This document shows, piece by piece, positions 1 to 10,297 of a stretch of DNA of 64,000 nt. Within the stretch, counting starts at the first letter, position 1, and each line of letters begins with the position of its first letter. Source of the stretch: Nyssa sinensis (taxonomy: Eukaryota; Streptophyta; Magnoliopsida; Cornales; Nyssaceae); NCBI GenBank assembly GCA_008638375.1, contig CM018052.1, positions 4,481,017-4,545,016 of the forward strand. The letters are read 5' to 3'. Under the pieces are notes generated by a model that did not search any database, had not been told where the DNA came from, and was given only the letters and a program-made list of their open reading frames with translations. The position numbers and the translations under genes were made by a program.

Positions 1-1682
1 ATGCCCATATATACAAAAATGTGCCCCAAAGGCCAAATGTCCATTCAAGTCCCCTTCCCCTCATTCCTTTAAGACTTCCTCAAGTCTCAAGTACCGGGAG
101 CATCATCTGTAATATGATATCCTACGAATGGGTCAGCTCAACTACTGGTATGACAAAATGCTAATGCAAGGAACAAAGTTAAGGCGTGGCATGTGCAAGT
201 GTACATTTATAATCTACATGCCTTCCAATTCATTAACACAATGCAAAGGCAATATGCGTGACACACCCATGCAAACTCTATGCCACACCCATGTCTCGTT
301 TCACGGATCGCTCCCATTCGTCAACAAGTACCAATACCTGTGTTCACGGATCGCTCCCGTTGGATAAGCAGGCACCAATGCAATTGCCAATTTTTAGGTT
401 TTTCACCACAGGATCTACACCCTCATAATGCATAGCACCAAGTGCTCAACCCACACTATGTTTTCAAAGGATTCACCATATGCCAATATGCTTTGATTTC
501 ACCATGCAATAATGCAATCTCAATGAAAAATTTTATCAAACATATGGAGCATACTTTAAATAATGCATTATACTTAAAGCAACAATAACCTTTAAACCAT
601 AAAACTTTGTCTACATGAACCTAGCATGTAATCCAATCAATTATACATATAAACATACCACACATTCACAACCTTACACATTTTCAAAGATTGCACAAAT
701 ACACAAAATACCAAACACATTGAACAAATCATAACTTCCAAACCACAAGAGTTTCTCTATATGAACATAAGCTAGAATACAATGAATTAAATATATAGTC
801 ATGGTTCATGTTTATCACTTTACCAAATTCCCAAAGATTAACAAAGAACACACAAGTACATAAATGATCAACTTTAGGTTTTTCAAAGCAACTATATCCT
901 AAGTAATTTTCTAACATCAAATAAACATATGAATCATTCAATTAACATGTAAATCACTCCTAAACTTAATCATATTCCTTACTTAGCAAAATATCATAGC
1001 TAAAATGGTTTTTCTCAAACTGAGGGAGTTTTGTTCATTGTGCAGCCGAATTGATCGGTGACAATATAGGTCTTGATGAGAGGAACAACTTCCTAGAAGG
1101 AAGCCTTGCAAGAATCTTGGCCTTGGAGTGTGTTTTGGTGGCTTGAAGCTTGGAGAACCTAGGGCTTTTCTTCACTTTTCTCCCATACACGACTTCTGCT
1201 CTGAATCTCAGACCAAAATATGAAAAAAATACACTAAGGGGTTGTATTTATAGTGGAGGGGCAAAGGTGTAAAATGACCTTTTTGCCCTTAATGAATCTG
1301 AGACCCCGTTACACTACAACCTGTCCCAAAATGCCTCAATTTGATATTTTGTTTTAGTCAAAGTTCTTAAAATTATTTTAAATGACATTTTTCAAAAAAA
1401 TAAAATTTCGTCTGTGGCCGAGTTTGGCCGGTTCCACCCGAGTCACTCGGGACGCCTTTTTGGTCCTATTTTTGAAACTATCTTCGAATAGGCTCAAAGT
1501 TTTACAGAAGGTGTATTTTAACATTATAAGCATATTTCTCTTCTATGGCATACTCAAAATATGCTTCTAAACATGACTTATAGCTAAATGATGAATATGT
1601 AGTGCCCTACCCGCATACAGTGCATGAATAGTGCCTTACCAGCAAAAGCGAAAAATTTACCCTCAATTTTTAGGTCTCTACA
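1..1682 (-). repeat. 3' LTR of element A, cut by window edge
   Basis: Near-identical to 11437-13116. It ends in GGTCTCTACA at 1682, giving the canonical TG start (TGTAGAGACC) on the minus strand. The small open frames in it (for example 128-367) recur in the other LTR copy with no sign of coding constraint and are not genes. A short duplicated GTGCC(T/C)TACC motif lies at about 1600-1650. Confidence 0.88.
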
Positions 1683-1939
1683 TCCTTCCCCCATTAAAGA
1701 AATCTCATTCCAAAGTTTAAAAATGTACCTCTTCTACAAAATTTAGAAAGACCAATACAAAATGCGTTGTAACATGGAGACGTGCAGCCTTACCTATGGA
1801 TCATTCATCTCTCCCTTTGCCAGACGATGTGGAATGTATTACCCTCTCCCCCCAAAGGAACCTCGTCCATTTGGGTGGGTGTGCAGCGGCGTGCAGACAT
1901 CTCCACACTCCCTGCTAGGGTCTGGTTCTGATCCTATCT
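1683..1939 (-). other. Polypurine tract and 3' interior remnant of element A
   Basis: The plus strand directly after the LTR is TCCTTCCCCC, so the sense strand has a purine run next to the LTR start, as expected of a PPT. The remaining 240 bp have no protein frame I recognise. On the minus strand there is a CCACATCGTCTGG-type motif near 1815-1835, often seen in plant element untranslated regions. The break with element B is at about 1940. Confidence 0.55.
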
Positions 1940-2421
1940 TGGTTTGGTGGTGATGGATTTAGACCTGCTGTAATCAAGGTCTTCAATGGCTGCCACTTCT
2001 GGGTTGGATGTTTTTAACTATTTTTAAGCTTAGATTTCATGCTTAAACGAGTCTAAACATGTTCTACACATCACATATACAAAATGAAGACTTAAAATAG
2101 TTTATACATAGGAAAATTCTAGAGAGAGAAAAATGATAATTTTCACATATCTCACCTTTTTCACCGTTTCCTTCTTCTTCTTGCTCTGAATCTCTTCTTA
2201 GCCTCTCAGTTTCTGCCTTATTCAGTTTGTTTCTTTAGGGGTAGCATGAAATGCATGCTTTGGCTTTTTAAAGAAGGCAACCGACCTTTCTCTCTCCTCC
2301 ATTCTCTCTCTCTACAAGACCTCACGGCCACCTTCCTTTCACTTCTCATAAACCTGATTTCCATCTCATAATTTTGCTCTTCCTCATTCCTACTTTACAT
2401 TTAATTGAGTAAGATATTTTG

Positions 2422-2457
<36 letters not shown>

Positions 2458-2953
2458 CACATTAACTCACTCACTTACACATATATACTAGTCCATACAC
2501 TAGCTGCAGTCCCCCTTCCCATCACTCCTCTCAAATCAGCCCACTTGTGGCTTTACATCAATGTGGAGGTTGATATTTTGAACATATATATACATATAAT
2601 ATAACACACACACACACTAACACACCTAAACACACACATATATATTAGCCGACATACACACTCACACTACTGTTCAAACTTTAGATAATTACATATATAT
2701 ACATATATTCAATTCATTTATATACATACATGCATACATACTTGGCCACATATACATACACACAATACACCTTCCATGTGTGTAAGTGTGTGTCATAATA
2801 TTTAATTATAATTAATAAATAATTTCTTATATTTAAGTAATTAATTATTCTAAATGATTAATTATTTTCTTAAGTGTACAATCTTTACACTAATTTCTCT
2901 TAACCTCGTAATACGTGTCATATGACCCAGAATTTTTGGGTCGGGGTATTACA
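1940..2953 (-). repeat. Truncated 3' LTR of element B
   Basis: Aligns with 7335-8370 with about 4% differences by eye, including the (TA)n tract (2423-2455 versus a longer one near 7836-7876). Similarity starts abruptly at the shared word ATCTTGGTTTGGTGG near 1940, so the breakpoint may lie within microhomology. Confidence 0.85.
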
Positions 2954-2968
2954 TTCTACCCTCCTTAT
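2954..2968 (-). other. Polypurine tract of element B
   Basis: The plus strand after GTATTACA reads TTCTACCCTCCTT; the sense strand is therefore AAGGAGGGTAGAA followed by TGTAATACC, the usual PPT-to-LTR arrangement for priming plus-strand DNA. Confidence 0.6.
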
Positions 2969-3133
2969 AAGAGTTTTGTCCTCAAAACTCAAATTTTCTT
3001 AATCTTAAGAGCTTATAATCTCTTCCTTTCTACGTTACTTCATTCATCACAGTCATGTGTCTAGTAGTCAATTTAATGACAATCATGTATATAAGATAGA
3101 ATCAAATATTTAGATAAAATACCTAGTTGACCC

Positions 3134-3442
3134 TCAGATGGGTCCTTTGTTGGCTTGATTCCATTTTGGGCAATCCTTTATACGATGTCCGGCTTTCCCA
3201 CACTTGTAACAGCCCCCGGTGAGTTGTCGGCAGGGTGAAAAGTGATGCTTCTTACAGGTGGGGCACAATGGAATTGTCTTTTTACTAATGCTTCCCCCTA
3301 TCTTCCTATTCTTGTTTACAATAGGTCGTTCTTGTGGCTGGTTTTGGGCATCGTACACATTTTGAGCTAATTCTTCTAGGATCTGCTCAATTCTGTCTAT
3401 TCGTTCTTTTAGATCACTCGTGTCTCCTTGTATATCAGCCAT
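3134..3442 (-). CDS. gag: Miniature Gag: coiled coil plus two zinc knuckles, capsid region missing
   Basis: An ATG at 3442 opens a 102-residue frame. Residues 1-30 (MADIQGDTSDLKERIDRIEQ onward) look like a short coiled coil. Residues 57-68 form a first cysteine cluster (CPTCKKHHFSPC) and residues 76-89 a canonical CX2CX4HX4C nucleocapsid knuckle (CYKCGKAGHRIKDC). The double cluster is typical of Tekay/Del-type Gag, which is normally several hundred residues with a capsid domain between these parts; that domain is absent. The frame is intact despite the deletion, so an RNA-binding peptide could be made from the element's transcript, with capsid and pol supplied by a relative. The alternative is chance survival of a frame in a dead element. 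Confidence 0.65.
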   Translation of the reverse strand: MADIQGDTSDLKERIDRIEQILEELAQNVYDAQNQPQERPIVNKNRKIGGSISKKTIPLCPTCKKHHFSPCRQLTGGCYKCGKAGHRIKDCPKWNQANKGPI

Positions 3443-3613
3443 TTTTGCTATAAAACAAGTGGTGTTAGTTTCATTATATGCTATATTCACATAAGGTTTA
3501 CAGAATTTTATTTCATATTTTCAAGGTTTAATATTTTTATTATCCTTGATGTTCGTGGTGGAATTATAGTCCACATTTACTTCTCCTTTTCATTTTACTA
3601 CTCTTATTTAACT

Positions 3614-3885
3614 ACGGGTCCCATACCCCGCCTTCTTATCATACACATACTTCTAGTTACTTGCTTATTGTAATGCAGGTCCCATACCCTGCCTTCATAT
3701 TACATTACGTATTACGTATCCTACATATCTAATTCATGAACTGCGAGTCCCATACCTCGCCTTCACATCACATCACATACTTCACATATCTATTTCATAT
3801 AATGCGGGTCTCATACCCCGCCTTCGCATATGTCATATTCTTCACATAATCATTTCATGTATTGTGGGTCCATACCCTGCCTTTA
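3614..3885 (-). repeat. Five-copy minisatellite with hairpin core in element B leader
   Basis: The core GGGTCCCATACCCCGCCTT and variants recur at 3616, 3677, 3745, 3806 and 3866, a period of 60-68 bp. The core is an inverted repeat (GCGGG ... CCCGC) that could fold in RNA. It lies between the PBS and the gag start, where retroelements carry leader and packaging signals. Confidence 0.85.
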
Positions 3886-4058
3886 CTTCAAATCACGTAC
3901 TTCACATATTTTAGGTAGCCTAGAATCTACCAAACTCATAGTTCTATTTCTGTCTTCTAATGTCACTAAGTTGGATTTAATCAACCTAGAGATAATCTTA
4001 ATCATTCCCTTAACTTCAAATATGACTTGGTCTTTTCCCAAAAGACTCATAACCTAGA

Positions 4059-4323
4059 GCTCTGATACCATGTACGGTACCAGTAAATTTTAATCATTTC
4101 TTAACCTTTATCATGACTTGATCCTTCCCTAGAGCTTTGATATCATGTACGGTACCAGTAAATTTTAATCATTTCCTAACCTTAATCATGTCTTGATCTT
4201 TCCCAAAGATCCTTAACCTAAGCTCTGATACCATGTACAACACCAATAAATTTTAATCATTTCCTAACCTTAATCATGTCTTGATCTTTCCCAAAGATCC
4301 TTAACCTGGCTCTAATACCATGT
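4059..4323 (-). repeat. Reiterated primer-binding-site unit (four copies)
   Basis: GCTCTGATACCA or a one-to-two-base variant occurs at 4059-4070, 4134-4145, 4222-4233 and 4309-4320, periods 75, 88 and 87 bp. Each is followed on the plus strand by TGTACGGTACCAG or a related string and an AATTTTAATCATTTC block. Only the last copy abuts the LTR and is the functional PBS. Confidence 0.88.
4309..4320 (-). other. Primer-binding site of element B (initiator tRNA-Met type)
   Basis: Minus strand TGGTATTAGAGC, three bases inside the LTR. It has one change from the standard TGGTATCAGAGC, which two of the upstream repeat copies retain exactly. Confidence 0.8.
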
Positions 4324-4897
4324 TGTCACGACCCGAAACCCACCCCGTGTGGATCTCGCATCGCGACCGCCGCCCTTCGGCCTGAGGGCCTCAGGACAAG
4401 GCTCGAATAAGCAGCGGTATCGAATAGATGTGCGACATGTGTTTTGTGGAAGCGTGAAAAAAATTTTCTTTTCTTTTCTTATTTTTAAATTACGCACATC
4501 CGTCTGGTACTGCCGCTCTTTATATAGCATACATGATTTACCATTCAGAGTATAACTAAAAGCTTAAAGACTTTATAAACAATACATGTTTAATTGCCCC
4601 GTGGGGCTTATACATAACAGGGTACCACTTTACTAATACAAGATTTCATACTTAAAGTTCATAGTGCTAGACAAAAACTACTTGAACATAACTTCCAAAA
4701 ATGGCAGATTCATCATCAACGTCCTCAAAATCAGTCTGCCGTCAATCACCTGAAAGGGGGGTCCGAATAAAAATTCGGGTAAGCTAATCTAAGCTTGTGA
4801 GTAATTCCAGCATTCGTCATGGGGTTTTAATTAGCAGTGGTTTAGCACATAAGAGTTGTAAAACATTCATTGCCAATTGCTTGTATACTTGAACATA

Positions 4898-5080
4898 GAA
4901 CATATGCATTTCTTAAAACAGATAGCTTTGAAACATTTAAAGTATTCAAGTTAAACTCGTACTTCATCAAATAGAGTATATAACTCGAAACATATGCATT
5001 TCATAAAACAAATAGCTTTAAAACATTAAAATTATTCAAGCTAAACTCGTACTTCATCAATAAAGTATATAAAATTTAAA
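4898..5080. repeat. Two-copy 90-bp tandem repeat in LTR B
   Basis: CATATGCATTTC recurs at 4901 and 4991, followed in both copies by AAACTCGTACTTCATCAA and GTATATAA. It is a simple local duplication of LTR sequence. Confidence 0.85.
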
Positions 5081-6119
5081 TCACATAAATATGTACTGTG
5101 AAAATGAGGGTAAAACCTACTTCCATTTCCAATACATTTTCTTATCACTTTTCATTAATAGAATCCGTTTCGAACCAGATTCCCACTTTACGTTTCGTGA
5201 AGATATCTTATGCCTGGGGGATTAGATCCTGCTACCTGGCAGTTGACAGTCAATTGAGTTCCGTACAACTTAATATCCCATCAAATTTCGGATTAATTTA
5301 ATTCCGAAAAAACCCATAAAATCCGTGGTGCTTATGCACAACTTTTCTTACATTCAAATACATTTAATACATGACTTCTTCAAATAGGTGCTTTTCATGA
5401 ACATTTAAAACATCATGTACATAATTTCATAATAAATCCTTTAAACACTTGATATAGACAAGTCAGAATAATTTACATAATTTGGCATTTAAAACTTTAG
5501 ACATGCTGAAATATGTTTTAAGAAAACTGTGATAGAAACCATTCCCTGAGCATGTCATAATAGAGTTTATAAGAACAGAACAATTTAAAACTCAATCATG
5601 TAAATACTGAATTTGGAATTCAAGCACTTCATATCTTTTGAACTTAAAACCTTTTCAAATCCATGGAGTTAAATCTCCACTTCAAATATAGGGTTACTCA
5701 CCTTAGTCCTTTAGGGTTAGTGCTAATAATGCGCTTTCCCACTTCCTCTGTAGTTCCTAAGAACAATTCATAAATAACCTCATCAACTTCACATTCACCG
5801 TAATAACAACTATCGATGCTACTTAACTTATGCTTAGTTCGTATTAGATCCTAAAATGATTTCATAATTTCATATGTACTTAATTTAACTCGTACTCTTA
5901 ACCTATGACACAATTTAATGTGTTGGGAATTTAATTTATTTCAATTTATACTCTTCTGGTAGCTCCATTAACTTTAATTTAAATTTATTTACTTAACATG
6001 TTTACGTCGTGTCTTTTCGTATTTCATTTCCTCATACGTGCCTTAGTTTAGTACTTCGGCCAATGCTTTAGTTCATAGCTATCTGACAGATGCTATTCAT
6101 CAAATTTTATGTATTTTTA

Positions 6120-6590
6120 TTTTAGACATCTCTTTTGGTCGAATAGACTCTACTATTGAGTCCGGAGTGTCGAAGAAAGTCGATTTAGGCTTTCCTAGAA
6201 TTTAATTTGGACTTTTGTATATAAAAGGGCAAAATGGTCATTTACTTATTTACGTGTCATATTTTTTCGTACTTCGTTTCGTAATTTGGACTTTACCATT
6301 GAGTCCGGAATGTTAGAGAAAGTCAATTTAGACCTTCCTTGGTTTCAATTTGGATTTAGGGGTACTAAGGGTATTTTGGTCATTTTACCCCTTTACGTGT
6401 CTTTATTTTTTGGGGCCCCGTCTCACAAAACTGACCCTACCGCTGGCTTCAGAATATTCAAAATAGCTAAAATACACTATTCATATGTTAAATTTGGACT
6501 TCATTTGCTTTATTTATGACCTAAGGGCAAAATAATAATTTTGCTTTTTAATTTAATTATTTAATTATTTTTCTAGGGGTGTAATTGCAT
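6120..6590. repeat. ~143-bp sub-repeat array in LTR B
   Basis: Units carry ATTGAGTCCGGA, a GGGGCAAAATGGTCATTT block, ACGTGTC and TATTTTTT. The anchors at 6155, 6298 and 6441 are 143 bp apart. The same module with the same spacing recurs in B2 (22668 and 22811), G (61864 and 62008), the solo LTR at 14208, B1, D and E. Confidence 0.8.
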
Positions 6591-7828
6591 AAAGTTCTCA
6601 AACGTTGGGCCACAGTACAATTTTCCAGAAGTTCAGGGGTCAAAATAGAATTTTTAAAACTTTCAGACTGAACTAGTGGGTTCAGTTCCATTTCAAGTGA
6701 ACCGGTCCAGTTTCAACTGAACCAATCCGGTCTGGTTGGGTTAATTACGTGATGCTGACGTCAGGATGACGTTAGCCCTAATGGTTTAAAAATTAAAACA
6801 TAAGCAAAAACGACACCGTCCTACTTAACCGTTTTATGCGATGGGTCGGGTTCTGACTCGAACCCGATTTGACCCAAACCGACCCAAACCGTTACTATTC
6901 ATCTTCTTCTTCCCTTCTTCCCCTACGTTGCCCTAGTTGCAAGTTTCTTTTCTTTTTAATTTCGTGCATTTTTACTCAACCAATCTCCACTATTTTGATT
7001 TCAAATTGTTCCTAAGGTTTAACAAATCAGTTTGGCATTCGTTTTGGAGTTCAAAATGAACTCATTGCTTCGGTTTAAGCCTCGATAACTCAGACATGTA
7101 AGTTGATTGTAAATGCTCATTTCTGAGCCAAAACCTTGGAGGTTTATTCTATTGTGATCCCCTCTTCATGGGGTTTCATTTTTCATTCACAAAGGTAGGT
7201 TTAATAGTGAGTTTATGAGGTTAGGTTTTGAAACCCGTACCTGCAACTTGATTTATGGAGGTCGTTTCTTAGGTTTTATAATCGCGGTCATAGGTTTCTA
7301 GCATGCTTGTAGGGTCTAGTTTTAGTCTCAGTAACCAAATCTTGGTTTGGTGGTGATGGATTCAGACCTGCTGTAAGCAAGGTCTTCAATGGCTGCCACT
7401 TCTGGGTTGGATGTTTTTAACTATTTTTAAGCTTAGATTTCATGCTTAAACAAGTCTAAACATGTTCTACACATCACATATACAAAATAAAGGCTTAAAA
7501 CAGTTTATACATAGGAAAATTCTAGAGAGAGAAAAATGATAATTTTCACATTTCTCATCTTTTTCACTGTTTCCTTCTTCTTCTTGCTCTGAATCTCTTC
7601 TTAGCCTCCCAGTTTCTGCCTTATTCAGTTTGTTTCTTTAGGGGGTAGCATGAAATGCATGCTTTGGCTTTTTAAAGAAGGCAATCGACCCTTCTCTCTC
7701 CTCCATTCTCCCTTTCTCTACATGACCTCACGGCCACCTTCCTTTCACTTCTCATAAACCTGATTTCCATCTCATAAATTTTGTTCTTCCCCATTCCTAC
7801 TTTACATTTAATTGTGTAAGATATTTTG

Positions 7829-7882
<54 letters not shown>

Positions 7883-8370
7883 CATTAACTCACTCACTTA
7901 CACACACATACTAGCCTATACACTAGCTGCAGTCCCCCTTCCCATCACTCCTCTCAAATCAGCCCATTTGTGGCTTTACATCAATGTGTAGGTTGATATT
8001 TTGAACATATATATACATATAATATAACACACACACTAACACACCTAAACACACACATATATTAGCCGACATACACACTCACACTACTGTTCATACTTTA
8101 GATAATTACATATATATACATATATTCAATTCATTTATATACATACATGCATACATACTTGGCCACATATACATACACACAATACACCTTCCATGTGTGT
8201 AAGTGTGTGTCATAATATTTAATTATAATTAATAAATAATTTCTTATATTTAATTAATTAATTATTCTAAATAATTAATTATTTTCTTAAGTGTACAATC
8301 TTTACACTAATTTCTCTTAACCTCGTAATACGTGTCATATGACTCGATATTTTTGGGTCGGGGTATTACA

Positions 8371-10282
8371 CATGAGTTTATGACCTAGTATATACATTTC
8401 TACATCATATGCTTATAACAGTTAATATTTATTTAATCATTCATACATACATAACATGGTTAAACATACTTTTATAAATGCATTACTACTAATCCAGTCT
8501 GTTTAGATATCATAGTCGTAGTACTGTAACTCTATGAATATCGGATACTAACCTAGCATACACACATAGAATCAACAAACAATATTCAACAGCTAACACG
8601 TAGCCTACTATATAAACACTTAAGTATGGATCCATCCTAAGAATAGACATATACACGAATAAGTATACAACTTACCATATAGGTAACTAGGCACATAGCC
8701 TACCTCATAAATCACTAGGTCTACTATATAGTATATAGATATAAGCATCTATCCTCAGTTCATCAAAAATCAAACATACCACATATTGTACAATTTCACA
8801 CACAAAAGTATCAAGCACTTACCTAATCATGTAATCCAAACCAGTCTAATTAAGTCGAGGTCTAACCTCTCCTAACTCATAACAAAGTCCATCCTAGAAG
8901 GATCCATGGACACCCCATGAAATAAAAACTATCCCCCTCGGGAGTACACACCGTCACTCCCCCCTTGTAACAGTCTATACTCGCCCGAAAAAAAACAACT
9001 AATACGTTCTCAATATAATGCCAAAACTAGGCATGTCAAGTAGAATGAAGTCAAAATAAAGGACGCGGTCAGCTATCTCTATCGAGTAATCTCTACAAAT
9101 TCTTGTCAGTGTCACACTACCCCAAGTATATTCATATAATTTGCATCTTAAACACAAGACTCTTATTAAAAAATTTACATCATCCAACTCTTAACCTGAT
9201 ATACAATTTTCTTCAAAGCAACAACCAATATTTATCCTTCATTTTATCATAATTATGTAATCACTTTTACAACTATGCTAGAACTAAGTTCATGATCCAC
9301 ACCTTAATTTGGTCCAATTCAAGCAACTCTTTATTTTCACAAAGCTTCTATTCATAAGTTCATTTAACCAACCTATTATTCTTATCACGACAAATATCGA
9401 TCAACTTAGGACTAGGCAAGATAATAGTATTCATCACTAGGTTATCTCACAGGCCACCACAAAATAACATATTCCAGTTCAATAAAGAAATCATTTCAAC
9501 CCCCAACTTTCAGATTCAAATCACTCGAATTTATTAATATTCATCCTAAGTACGAAATCAAAACACAATTACATCATAATCTGAATTAATCCACAACAAT
9601 ATTTTCAGACTATTCATGTTCATACGATTTTCCTAAAACCAGAGATCATCAATCATCGCCTGATAACCTAATACATCCTGTAAACATATTTGCTTAATCA
9701 TAACTTATAAAACTCACATCAACCACTTCTACCCATTGTTTACAATAAACAATTAACAAGTTCTCACCCAATTTAAACGTAGTCTTTCGCTAGAAAATCC
9801 ATTTAAGCAATAAAATATACACACGCCCATATCATTCCCCCATAACGCTACATGATATCCCGAAGGTAAACAAGTATCATCTACTATGTACATAACCATG
9901 TACCAAGTTATCACATATGATCATGTCAATATGCACATTACCTATATCATGCATCTCACTGCACCAAATCACATAATCATGCATCATAATATAATATCCA
10001 CCAACACATAGTCACACATGTGATGCATCAAGTACAAATAAGCACATAACACACAAGGTCCTATCACATGCCACTGACAATCATACTAAGTCACACATTT
10101 TCCTCTAGGTTCCATGGTGTTTAATCAACACCCTATCGTTGCCATATATTCCCAAACTAGAGCTCTAACACCTAGCTGTTAGAGTCTACACATTACACAA
10201 GGTTTTCAAAAATTTTCAAATTATACGTCGTGTTCCCATTGTGTTTAACAACACCCTACAGTCCCTAAGTGTTCGAACCTAA
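8371..10282 (-). other. Long non-coding leader of element A
   Basis: This 1.9 kb lies between the right end of element B and the PBS of element A. It is AT-rich with no frame longer than about 60 codons. By position it is the 5' leader between PBS and a lost gag. A run of CATG/CACATG-rich words at 9880-10060 is the only visible texture. Confidence 0.5.
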
Positions 10283-10294
10283 GCTCTGATACCA
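10283..10294 (-). other. Primer-binding site of element A (initiator tRNA-Met type)
   Basis: Minus strand TGGTATCAGAGC, an exact match to the 3' end complement used by many plant Ty3/gypsy and Ty1/copia elements, three bases inside the LTR that starts at 10298. Confidence 0.85.
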
Positions 10295-10297
10295 CGT

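Larger units (their letters stand above)
1940..8370 (-). mobile_element. Element B: LTR retrotransposon with 4-kb LTR and mini-gag interior
   Basis: 1940-2953 and 7335-8370 are near-identical and both end in GGGGTATTACA, so they are LTR 5' ends in minus-strand sense. The full LTR is 4324-8370, fixed by a tRNA-Met type PBS at 4309-4320 just inside TGTCACGACCC. The interior is only 2954-4323: a purine-rich PPT, a truncated gag with two zinc knuckles, a minisatellite and a reiterated PBS. There is no pol. The 3' LTR keeps about its first 1.0 kb; the rest was lost in a deletion at about 1940. The length and content resemble non-autonomous large-LTR derivatives of Tekay/Del elements. Confidence 0.8.
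4324..8370 (-). repeat. 5' LTR of element B, 4047 bp
   Basis: Runs from TGTCACGACCCG to GGGGTATTACA. Inside are a 90-bp tandem duplication (about 4898-5080), a ~143-bp sub-repeat array (units anchored at 6155, 6298 and 6441), a (TA)n tract near 7836-7876 and CT/GA-rich sequence nearby, probably the U3/R promoter region when read on the minus strand. It has no coding frame of note. It is the reference copy for the 'B family' of LTRs that fills the rest of the window. Confidence 0.85.

Noticed and set aside
128..367. 79-codon frame conserved in two places (128-367 and 11565-11804)
   Set aside because: The two places are the two LTRs of element A; differences are scattered over all codon positions.
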